A stretch of 64,000 bases of DNA from Pomacea canaliculata (GCF_003073045.1 NC_037595.1:14110252-14174251), one strand, 5' to 3'. Shown: positions 9,909 through 22,600, counted from the stretch's first letter. Notes: generated from the letters alone by a model not told the origin. Translations and numbers: made by a program.

Positions 9909-12432
9909 ATGGCGATAGCTGCGTGCGTCTTGCTGTGTACCTTTGCCGTCCTCGTGCATTCTGGCAAGCATTCTTCTACTTCATCAGTTTAGGTGCTGGG
10001 TGGTCATTGGCATGTAACATCAATAAGTATACTTCCCATACGTCAATGTTATTAATTCCAGTGAGACAGTTTTCAGCAGTATGTAGCAGTCAGTCAACGA
10101 TACGCCTTGTATTTCTTTTCCTTTGTCTTTGTCATCTGCAGCCTCGGACTCACCTTCAGGTCCGAAATCAAGATGCTCTTACCCACGGTTACCTTGTTTG
10201 CATGCGTGTGTTTCAGTTTTTTTAAATACTTTCTGTATTGTATGTTGTGCTTGTGAATATATCTATTGATATACATGTGTACATGTGAACATACTTTCCT
10301 AGCTATATTCTGAATTTGTGAGGATTTCTATAAATATATCTGCCAGTACATGTTAACATTTCTGTATTCTCGTGAATCAGCCACGGCATTATTATTTGCT
10401 GTACAGTATAGTTACCAGTCGTGTGTTGTGGGTAAATGCTTATATCGACATGACCATATCATCATATTCTTCGTTAATATACAGCTTCTGCATTATATGC
10501 CGCACAGGCTAACGCGCGCACATATGTAAACACGCGCATCTTTAGTTACTACCCAATGCAATTTATAATCACCTTAATTCTGTGTACATGTCAAAGCTTT
10601 GTCATTCAGTGTTCTCCGTGTCATCTACAGCTGTTTGGGTCACTGATAGAAATTTCCCCAGATTTTGCCCGATAGGAAACCGAATAGCTGATAACAGGGT
10701 TTTTGTTTCATAACAATAGCTTCTGTTGAAAGGATTATCACTGTATAACCCTATTTGGAAAGTACTTTAACAATGATTATTGTTTCCTCGGGTGATATAT
10801 ACTGAATAGAAACGACGGACTGCAATATTAGATGATCCCTTTTCTTCAGTGTTCGATTAAAATACAGTGATACGAACCTCGAGAACCAAATTGTTCGAGA
10901 ACCGAAGCAATGAAACCCATAGAAATAATGGAAACTGGATTAATTCGTTCCAAGCCCCAAAATGCCTATTTTACTGGCCTAATTTGTAATATAATATGTA
11001 GAAAAACATGATCGAGTCTCAACAAGAAATAAGAAATAAAAGTGTATTATTAAACAAAAACAAAAAAAAACAAAAAAAAAAAGTACAGTAAATTGTGTTC
11101 ATTACTGTAGTATGGCAGGAGGGAATGCATTGTCACGATGACGCAAGCAAGGCGCGCTAATGAACGATTCGGCTCAACTCGGCTCATCTCGGACGTTCGA
11201 TGTTCGAGTTCCAAATATTTGTTCGAATTCCAAGACAAATTTTCTCGAATTTCCTGGTCGAATACCGATTTGGTCGAAAGTCAAGGCGTTCGAGAACCGA
11301 GGTATCACTGTATCATCTAAAATTGCAGTCCGTCATTTCTATTCAGTGTACATCACCTGAGGAAACTGTCTCAAAAATAGTTTATCTAAGACCGATGGTT
11401 TATGATATAGAAATGGAGAGCATCAGTCACAAAGCATTCTTAAATTCCAGGTCAGAAATAAACATTATAAACCTAGAATGATTTCAAATCCCCAAACTCA
11501 GCATTCCAAGAACAAAATATGTTTCGTTTCTGCAGCTGCCATTCCTAGGGGCTCGTGCCATCTGGACCTCCTGGGACTGGTGATTGCTGATGGTTGGAAA
11601 TATGTGGACCGCCACGGCTGCTACTCCTGCATTTGTAACGATGGCCTGCTCAACTGCACGGACAATGTCTGTAAGTTAAACTGCTCACATACCTTGTTTG
11701 GCTTATGTGTGTGTGTGTGTGTGCTCGTGTGTGTGTGTGTGTGTGTGTGCTCGTGTGTGTGTGCATGAGATGGACGCAAAGATCGTCCCTTACCTGCGCT
11801 GTTTGCCCAATATTCTTTGTGAAGGTGAGACTCGACGTCAGGTGGTCAACACCTGCAAAGGTCCGGATGGACAGGTCTACACCAATGGACAGACTATAAA
11901 AGATGCTGATGGCTGCAACTATTGCACCTGTCATAATGGAATGCTGCCTGCACTGACATGACATGTATGTCTTGGCATCTTTCTCTCCTCCTTTCTATAC
12001 CAAGCCAGGAATAACATTGTTTCTTTACAGCCGACAGTGAAATAACAATGACATTCAGGATCCATATACCACGTCATACATGATACATATACAAGTGGAT
12101 AAATGAATAAATACATCTTTCGACGACAGTTTCTTTCATTATAAACTTGACTTTTACCTAAAGTCAAGCGTTAAAACAATGAGAATTTACCATACTGTCT
12201 AGAAAGTCTCGTACGTGGGGTAGATAGAGAAAAATAGAAACCTGTGTCGTTGGAGCCTCGAGAGCTTGAAGGTGTGTTGTCTCGTTCAACAGGTGCTGGA
12301 TGCTATGATGCGATCTCTGGTGTCTGGCGACAGCAGCACAGCACCTTCCTCAGCGCTGACGGATGCAGCAACTGCGTCTGCACAAACTCAAAAATCTTGT
12401 GTACACAGCGAGCTTGCATTGGTGGAAAATAA
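9909..12432 (+). CDS. Gene B: secreted protein with three pacifastin/VWC-like domains
   Basis: Four exons: 9909-9963 (signal peptide MAIAACVLLCTFAVLVHSG), 11536-11670, 11825-11964 and 12293-12432. Intron 1 uses a GC donor (tctg|gcaagc). Exon 2 encodes the family's first-domain type (GCYSCICNDGLLNCTDNVC), exon 3 the middle type (DADGCNYCTCHNG...), and exon 4 the terminal type ending ACIGGK-stop; AATAAA overlaps the stop codon. Introns are phase 1 and the sixth-cysteine codon is split at each junction, as in A and C. Exon 3 lacks one base just before its fifth cysteine compared with gene C. Read literally, it ends early at 11961; read with the family frame, it splices normally. Intron 1 carries a nested transposon insertion. 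Function is inferred as an extracellular inhibitor-like protein; targets unknown. Confidence 0.7.
10781..11370. mobile_element. Foldback element interrupted by a pogo-type MITE
   Basis: Outer arms of about 57 bp (10781-10838 and 11313-11370) are inverted copies, both containing gacggactgcaat and tagatgat. The loop between them is occupied by a separate 446-bp element described in the next entry. The arms therefore belong to an older foldback element. Confidence 0.7.
10865..11310. mobile_element. Pogo/Tigger-like MITE with TA target duplication
   Basis: Ends are cagtgatacgaacctcg at the left and, inverted, cagtgatacctcggttctcg at the right, flanked by TA on both sides as in Tc1/mariner-pogo insertions. 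The internal sequence is AT-rich with no transposase, so it is non-autonomous. It sits in intron 1 of gene B. Confidence 0.75.
11707..11763 (+). repeat. TG microsatellite in gene B intron 2
   Basis: Interrupted (TG)n run directly after the exon 2 donor. It generates spurious Cys/Val open frames. Confidence 0.85.
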
Positions 12433-12916
12433 AACTGCCGATATAATGTCCTTTTTTAGCTGTATTAATGAACAGGGTTTTTTTAATTTTATGGTGCTCT
12501 TCTGTGTGGGTGATGTGATTGATTTTGTAGGTTTGATAATCAACACTTCGACCATTAGTCCATTCAGCAATAGACAAGCACAGAGATAAGTGAAAGAGAT
12601 AGAGAAACACAAATATTTACGAAAGAAAAAACACAGAAGTTCCACAAACATTAATTCCAGAAGGAAAGGGGAGGAGTAGGTGTGGGAACACACGAACCTA
12701 GCATATGACCATGACTCATCAATCTACTATATGAACACGATTATCCAAAATACTACCAATGTGTTACCTGACACATCTCAGGTATGAGCTTGACACATGA
12801 ACCCATATACTAGCCCATGAACAATCTCTAAAAGCGACCTGCAGCATGGAATATGTCTCTTTGTGTGCTACATCCATCTTATCTATCTATATGGCGTCAT
12901 TTGACCTCGTTACTTC

Positions 12917-12923
12917 TATAAAA
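12917..12923 (+). promoter_or_regulatory. TATA box of gene C
   Basis: tataaaa, 73 bp before the gene C ATG. It lies within a block homologous to the region upstream of gene B (atggc.tc.tttgacctc). Confidence 0.6.
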
Positions 12924-12995
12924 TGTTCTCCGGCAGTCTGGAATATTTCATTTTAAGGATCGTCTGGAAGTGTCTATAGACCAAGGGCAGCAACC

Positions 12996-13953
12996 ATGAA
13001 GATAGTTACAGTTGTCTTGCTGTGCGCATCTTTTGTCTTTGTGCGGGCAGGTAAATCTTGTTTTATATCATCAGCAGGTGTTATGAGGTACTCCTTGGAT
13101 GTATGGATATCTTTGTGTGCGTGTTTCTATCTGCCTGTGAGTACGCGTGTTGCATAATTCAATGTGTTAGTATTTCTGTTGAATTATTAGTACGTAGCGC
13201 ATTATACCAGGTGAGTAGCGGAGAACATCTTAAAGAAATATATTGAGGTAGTGGCCAGGATTAGAAACATCTTGGTATAGTCATCACATGTATTGGAACA
13301 TATCTCAGTACAGTCGTCATAGGTAGGAGCATCTCGGTATCATCATCGTTCCATATTGCCGTCTTTATCGTTGCAGTCGTTGTCGTACTCATCACTAGAC
13401 ACATACAAAGGATGCAGAGGAGTTACCTATACGAATAGTCAAATTGTCGTACTATAATAGGGAATGGCAAGTCACGCAGACATCTTGAAAAGGTTCTACG
13501 AGAAATTGCTGTTTGAGGTATGAGTGGAGAAACTAACCGTTGGTTACCTTTGCCTGAAGTCTACATGAATATCTTCAGACTGCCTTATCACTGAAGTTCT
13601 CAATTTCGGCTGCACCTGTTGGATTGTTGGTGGAGTTTTGCCCAGATTTTGCCAACACAGTCATACTACAAAAAGTTGATATATGGCTTCGTCCCAAGAC
13701 AGCTTGGATTAGAAGAGTCATCAAGACAAACATCCCCTCCCTTCTCCCCGTTAGTGACACGAATTCCGTAATGAACTGCCTGGGGCAGCTTGCCACAAAA
13801 GCTATGAATGATGTCAAATGATAGAAAGGCATACCATGCAGGTAACCGAAAAAAGACAAAGAGAAAAAAAATGATTGCCTGATTAATGGAAGAAGAAGTT
13901 ATTATGCTCTGGGATTATATTTAAATTAAAGAATCGTTGAAATAAATGTTAAG

Positions 13954-13985
<32 letters not shown>

Positions 13986-14945
13986 CAAAGATCATTACAA
14001 TTTTAATCAATTTTTCGGGTTGTTGTTGTTGTTGTTTTCATGATGTGATTTGTTGCTCCAGCTGTCATACCCAGCGGCGCTTGCCGTTTCGACCTCCTTG
14101 GAGTGATCATTGCCAATGGGGTCACTTATGTGGACCGCTACGGCTGCTATACTTGCAAGTGTCAAAACGGCCTGCTCAACTGCACTGATAACACTTGTAA
14201 GTTATTTGTATATTTTTGTGTGGTATGTGTGTGTGAGAGAGAGAGAGAAGATGAGCCTCACCTGTGCCGGCGCCCGCTACTGTCTTTGAAGGTATAGCTG
14301 AACGTGCCGTGGCCCTCACGTGCAAGGGTCCAGACGGCAAGGTCTACGCCAGTGGACAGTCGTTCAAGGATGCTGATGACTGCAACACCTGCACGTGTTT
14401 CAACGGAAATATCGCCTGCACCGAGATGGCATGTAAGTCTCTCCCCCTGTCACTGTCCTCACCCCGCCTTCTCTATATCAGTTTTAATGTGAACAGTGAG
14501 CAGACAGTGAAATGAGAGATCATCTTCACACTTTATATCAGGGGTGCCCATCAGCCCTCTAATTTTTACGAGACACAACATAATTTCATTTTTAAAGTCA
14601 TGATTCTGGCAAGACCGCCCTGGTCTGGCCCGTGCAATTTTATTTCATGTCCAATCCGACCCTCGGCGAGGAAAGGTTGGGTAGCACTGCTTTATATTCT
14701 TCATCGCTCCTAGATGCTTCATCCTTGATGGAGTGTTTGTGTGTTAGAGAGAGATAACTGTTGTAACTCACAAAGGTCAAAGCATGAGACTTTCATCAAC
14801 AGGTCTTCGAGGATGCTATGACGATGCTACTGGTGTGTTTCGAAACGATGGCACCAGGTTCCTTAGCCCTGACGGATGCAACAGCTGCGCATGCGCAAAC
14901 GCCGAAATCGTCTGCACACAACGAGCTTGCGTTGGTGGAGTTTAA
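12996..14945 (+). CDS. Gene C: intact secreted protein with three pacifastin/VWC-like domains
   Basis: Four exons: 12996-13050, 14062-14196, 14292-14432 and 14803-14945, with clean GT-AG sites and continuous phase-1 joins. They give a 157-residue protein. Signal peptide: MKIVTVVLLCASFVFVRA. Domain 1 (GCYTCKCQNGLLNCTDNTC), domain 2 (DCNTCTCFNGNIACTEMAC) and domain 3 (GCNSCACANAEIVCTQRAC) each hold six cysteines. Each sixth cysteine is encoded across the following intron, except in the last domain. This is the reference copy for interpreting A and B. AATAAA lies at 14961. The CNxCxC...CTxxxC core is known from pacifastin-type serine protease inhibitors. The first loop (about 18-20 residues) is longer than the classical 9-12, so a VWC-related binding role is an alternative. 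Confidence 0.85.
13953..13985 (+). repeat. GTT microsatellite in gene C intron 1
   Basis: About eleven GTT units; a second short run lies at about 14020-14036. Confidence 0.9.
14539..14689. mobile_element. hAT-type MITE with perfect 8-bp target duplication
   Basis: A 151-bp element begins caggggtgcccatc and ends ggttgggtagcactg, imperfect inverted ends of hAT type. It is bracketed by identical 8-bp direct repeats ctttatat (14531-14538 and 14690-14697). It is non-coding and lies in intron 3 of gene C. Confidence 0.88.
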
Positions 14946-16670
14946 AGCAGAAAAAGGAGAAATAAATGAATGCCTCTGATCCTTCTGTCCTAGTATATTG
15001 TTTTTCATTTATTGCGTTAATGCTAAGTTACTATCTCTTGATTTTATCGTGGTGTTGCGTATTTGGAGAATTATTGCGGACAGAGAAGTTTTCACAGTCC
15101 GACAGCGCATGTCTTACAGATTGCTTTCGTGCATGCCGCTCTCCTGCGAGATACCTGGCTGCGCACTGTGGTGTTGAGGACACTGGATGTATTTTAATGT
15201 AAGCTGATCGTCACTAGACTATTCACTACTAAAATAGTCATACAATGTATACGTATTAGCCAAGTCTTTGGTGGCAGGGACCCAAGTTTTACAGTCTGGC
15301 TATGAATTTTAGCAACAGGTTATTTCCTCACGTTACCCTCACCAGGCGGCTTATTATTATGCAATTAAATTGTGATGTAAAACGATAATCATGATAAGCC
15401 AAATGCATAAATTATTGTAATAAATTTGTGATAATTTTGCAACTTTTCTTGGTGAAGGATTTGCCAACCATTGTTAACGTAATGAAAACCTAGTTGTGAC
15501 TTTTGCTAATGTGGAAAGGATAAGTTCAACGACTGCCTAATTCAGAAGCCTTTTTTGTGTTCCCTACACTGGCAGTACGTGGAATTCGTCGGTAATGGAC
15601 AATGCCTCGAATCCAGCGTAAATATGGTGTGTGTTTGTGTGTCCTGTAAACATGAGTGTGTCAGTTAATTCTGTAGCTGAACGTGAGCGGTGTTGTTCAC
15701 AGCGGCCTCATTGTGTTCATGCTGACCATTCAACTGCAATAAAACATCCTATCAACACAACTCGTGTGAGAGCAACATGCTAGCTGTCATTGTAAGCTGA
15801 GCTTCGTGGAGATACCCGGATGTCAGTCCTTGCAGACTGGCCTGTAGCAGGAAAAGCTTGCTGTGACAGCTCGACATCAAAACTTTCTGAAGCAGCTGGA
15901 GGAAAATAATCACACTTTGAAGTCGACACTGCCATGTGTAGATCTTAGCACTAATGGCCAGATGGTGCAGTTGTTTCAGTAAAAATAAAATGCCAGGAAA
16001 AGTGGATCAAACACAGAAATCCACACAGGAGCGTAACAAATATCGTAACAGATGGACTGATGAACATTCGACACAAAACTTCATGCAGATCAACTAACAA
16101 ATATGAAAGTGAGGGAGAGCAGTCACCCTGTAGCCAGTAAGGATGCAGCCTAAAACATTTTAACGGACTCATTTTGCACTATAACCTTCATCTCTGTTAC
16201 GACTTCCTCCACGAGGTAATTACTTAATTACGACCTACAGTTTACTACTTATTGCGACTCGAGAAGAGAGTTGATGGGTTGGTTAAATAAAGTTTGTATC
16301 GATGATTGTTAGTTTACTCCTCGAGGAGCATAGGACCGCAAGAAGAGAGGGTAGAATAATATAATGTTTGATGTGATGCAGTCGCAGTAAGTTCAGTCAC
16401 GCGGCAAGCATCACGCTCTGTGGCGTTTGGAATAAAGGGATGCAACTCCACATCAAAGTTTAAAATGGCGGTCAGAATGCTTCGTCTGGGGATGTAAACA
16501 GATATCACTTAAATAAAATATTCATAAAATGTATGCATTTCTCCTGATTGTGTTTTTACGTTCAGACGTTTGAATTGTATTATCCAAAGGTGAGAATAGT
16601 CTCCCTTGTCAAGGTGTATGCCGGTGTCCATTATAAAGGCCTTGGGCCTGGCAGTCATCGCCAGCTGCAG
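14946..16670. other. Gene C 3' region and NT5DC1 upstream region
   Basis: Contains the gene C poly(A) signal (14961-14966) and then no recognisable gene. At 16462-16473 the sequence aaaatggcggtc matches the YY1-type promoter element often found at the 5' end of housekeeping genes, consistent with an NT5DC1 start region here. A short frame beginning there (MAVRMLRLG) ends at a possible gtaaac donor, but its phase does not join the first recognised NT5DC1 exon. Confidence 0.4.
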
Positions 16671-19600
16671 GCGACAGCGAGCAGTGACCATGGCATTCTC
16701 TCATCATCCAGCACTTACGCTGGACACATAAAAACACTGAACTTCCAGAACTATGATGTCTATGGATTTGATCTTGACCATACCCTTGCAAAATACAAGC
16801 TTGTTGAACTGTTCAAAGTAAGCTTTTTATTTTTATAATTTCTGTTTTTGCATCTTGGACACATCCATCGCGTCTGCTACAAAGTCCAGAGATAACAGAT
16901 GCTCTTCACGAGTCATTGCGATAGTCGACATGCATGCTGCCGGGATGATTGTCTATGCGTTTAAAAACTGAATCAAAATATCTTTGAAGAAAAAGAGAGA
17001 ACAGTAATGCGGTCGAGGTAAATATACATGAAGATCTATAACTGATATTCAAATTAAAACACACTCAGAATGCAGAAAATAAGGATTATTAGAAAAAAAA
17101 AAAACCAGTTATATCTTTTTCTTGAGTGTTAAGATATAAATTATTGCTTTGCAGTCGCAATCGTAAATAAATTTACTGCTGAACTGTTTAAAACAATTAC
17201 ATATTAATCTAAGAAATAGAGATTTTTCATAAACATATAGTTATAGTATGGACTTCTGTTCTCTGTCTTTAAAAAATAACATATTAGTCTATTTGTATAA
17301 ATATTCATGGTCCTGATCAATAACATTTATTTTTATAAGGAGTGTTATATGGATAGCAAGAAGAGAACAAGCAACAGTAAGGCTTATGTCTTATGTTCAG
17401 CCTTATGTAATAGCTGAAGACATGCACACCATCCATTATAATGCCCTTGTTGTGAAGCATATTTCCTCCAGTTCACTGAACGAGTATCTGATTCCACAGA
17501 AGACTGGAAAGAGAAAAGCAACAAGGGAAAGATGGGGACTGCCATTACAAAAAAAAGTTGCTCCTGAAATAGGTGCAGTCTCAAATGCCTCATTGTCCAA
17601 TGAAAGGTTACAGGACTACCTTTACTCCTTTAAAAAATTAAAATGTTGGTAAAAATATGTCATAAGCAGGTTTGAAATGTTCAAGCATTAACTTTGCTCA
17701 ATATGTTTCAGCATGCCTATACGTGTGTCATAGACTTCCTTGTGGAACAAAGAGGCTATACCAGAGAAAACATTAACGTAGATTTTGACAAGTACAAAGA
17801 CTTCATGTAAGCTCATTAATTCTGACCTGCATATCATTCATGAATATTTACGTTTGTGATGTATGACATTTATGTCTAGCATCCATAATTTGCTGTTTGT
17901 TTTACTTGATATTGAACTAATTGAAATCTCTTTTTAAATGACTTGTTTTGTCCACTTTATCTCTCTGCATTTTTCTAGATGCAAAGGTCTTTTTCTTGAT
18001 GTCAAGCAAGGAAATATTTTAAAGCTTGGTGTGGATGGAGTTATTCTAAGGTAATCAATTGTGTTCTTAATACTTATTCATTATATATTTATTCTTCACT
18101 TGAATTGAAGAATTAGTCTTCAGATTTTCCAGAATCCTAATTTAAAATAGTGAACATCAAATTATGTTTTTATGTGGTTGAGTATAGTTATAAACCATGT
18201 TCCAGAAAATTGTTGTCTAAATCAAGACATCAATCCTTGAATTTAATTAATCACATAAAATAGGAAGTGCATAACTTCAAATAAAACTTTATGTAAATTT
18301 AAAAAATAACTCTCTTTAGTGAAAAAGAAATTGTTAAAATTTCTACACGAACACCGCAAAACTCTGTTTGCCTAACTGAAAGTGGCAGCTCAGAATATGA
18401 TAGGTATGCTAATGTTTCTGAACTGTTTTAGGCTATTTGGCCACAATGCAAATGTGTTTGTGCAAATGGAAAAAAATAATTTTGTTTTATAGATATGTTT
18501 CTTTCTGAAGATCTTACTTCTTATTTTGGGAAAATTTGTGCCAGAATCTTATCACTTATGTGTTAGCCTGTAAATTAATTAGCAGGGTGTACTTGCAGCT
18601 AAAAATCATTAAATAGTTCAGAGTGTGTTCAGATTATGCAATATGAAAAATTGTAAAACTGGTATAATTTAAATTATCTGGCCAGCCTCTTGATTTCAGA
18701 GCTAGTCATGGAACACATCGGCTGTCTAAGGAACAGATCAAGGATATCTATGGCAAAGACATGAAGTGGAAATTAAGTAACACATTTGCCAAAACACTTG
18801 CTAATGGAGTTGGTAATATTATTTTCTCTGCTGATTTTTTTAATTGTGTTTATTGACTCATCTTTTTAATGCTGCAATAAACTGCTGTATCACTTTTTAA
18901 TAAAAAAAAAGTCTGGTCTATGCAGAATTTACCCTTAAATTTATATTTACCTATATAATTTTTCCATATAATATGAATCAAAATAAAGAAAATTTTAAAA
19001 CAATTTTTAATGAGGTTTTCATGTATGGATGTGTTTGTTATGGTTTATATCATTGATAACTTTAGCTTGCCACTGTCAGCAGCTGACATAGTAAGCCAGC
19101 AGATAAAATAAAGTCTGTTTTGTAAAAGAGCCAGCATCCTCAAATCAAATTTACTGCTTTGAGTAGTTTGTTTGATTTTTAATAGTTCTTGTTTTCTTAT
19201 TCTATTCTCTTCAGTATGTCTATTCAAAACAAAATGTAGAATTTTCTGAAACAACATTCTAAATCTTGGGTCAATAAGCTAAACATTGATTTTTTGCTAA
19301 ATACTGATTTGTTTGGCAATGAGCAAACAGTTTTGGCTAAACCAAAATATCACTCTTAAAAGTATACTAATTTAAATGGCACCTCTTAGCCCAAAGTCTG
19401 TGCAGTCACTTCATAAATCCTCCCAGAGTACATATGATCCTTATAGGTGCTTATAAGCTTGTAGATTGAGGGTGTGAGAAAACAAGGCTTTAAAAGTGCT
19501 TAGTTTTAGTTAATAGGTCCTTATAAAATTGTGGTCAGGTCCTTATACAAAAAGAGATGTGCTTATTATGTGAAGTTCACATTATTCTTGTGCTTCAGAG

Positions 19601-22600
19601 TTTAAAACATTTGTCAGAATCTAGGGACATTTTTTGTTTTCAAAGAGTTGAGGATACTTGACTAGCCAGATTAAAGCAATTAGTGAAGCATGGCTATTAC
19701 TGTTACTGGCACTGTGTGTGTTCCTCACCAGGTACTCTGGTTTCCTCCCCCATACTGAAGCATAATTTGCCAAATATTTTACATGCCTTATGGCATCATG
19801 CATTGTACTGATTCCTATGTGCTGGATGTTGCAGAGGAGTACCGATTTTTTGAAAACTACTTTGACTGCCCAGGATTAGTTGCAACAGCCAGGCTGATTG
19901 ATATTATTGATGAAAAGGTAAAGAACTTGAGGTATTTGTGGACCATTTCTTTTATAAATTGCAAACTTACATCCACTCGCATCCACACCCTTTTTTTTTT
20001 CCTCCTTTTATTTCCTTTTGGATAACTCTTCATCAGCTGTTAGTTATTTTTGTAAGCAAAGTCTGTGATTGTTCCTTAAGTAACACTGGGTTATGATATA
20101 TTTTAAATTGATAAGTCTTAGTGTCTCAGAATAATTATTCTTTTGATTAGTACTCACTGTTTCATACTCTTATAAGAGATCTGCCTTAGTATACATTTTA
20201 ATCCTAACATCCTTATGGACCTCTCAGAATTCTAGCTAAGTATTTACACTTGTTACCAATGTAATATGTTTATATCCAGTCTGCTAAGTATGGTATATTT
20301 ACATCTTTATGCTTCTGATGATCACAAGGACCATTTGACAAAGGAGAAAAAAGCAGCAGAATACTCCAAAGCCTGGCGTGATGTGATAGATGCACTTGTG
20401 ACAATGTACACCCCATCACATTTTGCAGGTATCTCCTTAAACCTGAGATTGCTATAGGATTTTTTTGTTAATATGTATCACCTAAGGATCATTTCTGTAA
20501 AATCTGTCATTTGATGCTGCATGAGGATAACATTATCCTTAACATCAACATTAATGTGGAAAAGTTTTGAAGAATTGTTCATATAAATATATTTAGTAAA
20601 ATATATTGCTGTATTTGTTATGCAATAGATGGAAAAGGTGGTTATTTCCCTAGTGTCCAGAAGGACCCCCATCAGTTTGTTGAGAAATGCAGTGAAGACA
20701 TCAAACTCTGGCTTAAGTCACTTAGGCAGCCAGACAAATTAGTTTTCCTTCTTACTGCCTCACAGATTGATTATGCATCATGTCTTCTAAAAGTCATCTT
20801 AGGGTGAGTGAAGAAATTAGCCATTTTCTTTTAAACAGAAGTATTCAATGCTTTCAGTGATGATTATGCAATCATGCCATTGTGGCTTTACTGGCAGAGA
20901 ATACTGGGAGGTTTTCTTGGGGATTAAAATATTTTATTATTTGCCATTAATTTCTTGTAAAATATTTCATTTTTTGCCATTAGTTCTTGTAATTAAATAG
21001 CTTTTTAGCTTTTTTTTATACCATTTCAGGTTTTTTTAGTTAGCAAATGCACTTTCATGCACCAAGTTGATTTTTAAAAAATTGCTTTGTCTGACTTAGC
21101 AAGTGCTTACTTTTTTAAGGATAATATTGTTTATTATTTTCAAAATGACCCTCACTTTTCATCTCGTTACAGTTGCAATTGGCAGTCATACTTTGACATT
21201 TCACTTTTTCATGCGCGGAAACCAGGATTTTTCACTGACTTCAAACCCTTCTACAAATTAGGTGAGCAAATTACCCTGTATATGTGCTTGCTAATATGGT
21301 AATGGTTTGAAATGCTTATTTTGTGTTACCCATTTCTGCACTTCCTTCTACGTTTATTTGTTACCATGAATGAAACACAGAAAGGACAACCTTCTCCATT
21401 GCAGATGTAATATATGTGAACTGAATCATAAAAGAGTACTTGAACAAGTAAGAAAAATAATATCATGCTAGGAAAAAATTGTCATTCATAAAGATTGTTG
21501 TGATTTAAAAATCGTGATATATCTACTTCATAATTTGTTTAAATCTTTGAAAAAGAACTTATTTACATTCTTTGGGGAGGAAATTTAACAGACTAACAAA
21601 ATCAGTATTTAGTCTCTGTGATGATGAAGGGCTCAGAACATGTGAGCTTACATGATACTTCCTTCTATCAATACGATGAAACTTGGTTGGGTAAAAAGAA
21701 TAGAAAAAAGTCAAAAGCTCATCAAAAATTCTCTTAACTATTCATCCTATGCTTAAAATATTTGGAGCTATGTATGCCAATCTTATGCAAAGAACTCATA
21801 ATCCCTTTTGGGAGGATGTGGCTACACATTTTAACCAATTAGCTGACAAGTGTGTCTCCAAAACTTCTGCATCTCCAAGCCATTCTGTGTGGTGGGAGGA
21901 GGTAGTACAAGATGGGACAAACATGCTACTCATTCCCCCCCGTTTGCTCCTAGTGCCAGGGACCTTTCACTGTACATGATTTATTACTACTTGTCTTAAG
22001 ACTAATTTAGTTTAGTTTGTGATTTTAATTTTAACCTGTAGAAGAAATATTCCAGACAACTTTGTGAATGGCGCAGTAAATGTAAAAAGAAAGTTTTACT
22101 AGATATGATTATTTTTAACCATCATGAATAAAAGTTTTAACAAATACCTTATCAGATTTATATATTGTATAACTGGGGAATAAATTTATTCAGAATTAAA
22201 TACATGTTTCAGAGGGTGAACGAGAAGGAGAAGTAATAACTGAGCTTGAAATGGGTGGTTGTTATAGTCAAGGAAATGCAAGTGACTTCAGCAACTTTCT
22301 GGGATCCTGTCTTGGAAAGAACGACCTTAAGGTAAATTTCCTGTTTCTTGACTAAAACTTATATCCTAATCTTAATTAACGCCTGATGCTTCCTTGATGC
22401 ATACACTAAAATATGTCACCATAGAATAGCTTCAAGACCAAGGATGTCCCCTAAACTGAAAGAGGATAGGATTTTTTTCCTGGTAAAGAGATCTTACAGC
22501 TTGCTGTTCTTTTTCTTTGACCAGGCTTATCATAACTTAAGAGAAAAGTTCTGCTTGTAGATTAGAGAGGTCAAGCTGAAATGTGGGCAAGACATGGTTA

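Noticed and set aside
9860-10225. 121-residue frame over gene B exon 1
   Set aside because: It is in a different frame from the signal peptide and reads into intron 1.
11698-11964. CVCVCV-rich frames as a cysteine-repeat protein
   Set aside because: They translate a TG microsatellite; only the part from 11825 is real (gene B exon 3).
5310-12432. Calling genes A and B pseudogenes
   Set aside because: Equivalent slips occur in conserved single-copy genes in this window, domains are well preserved and splice sites intact; assembly error is the more economical reading.
13575-13859. Opposed frames within gene C intron 1
   Set aside because: No recognisable transposase or other domain on either strand; likely chance frames.
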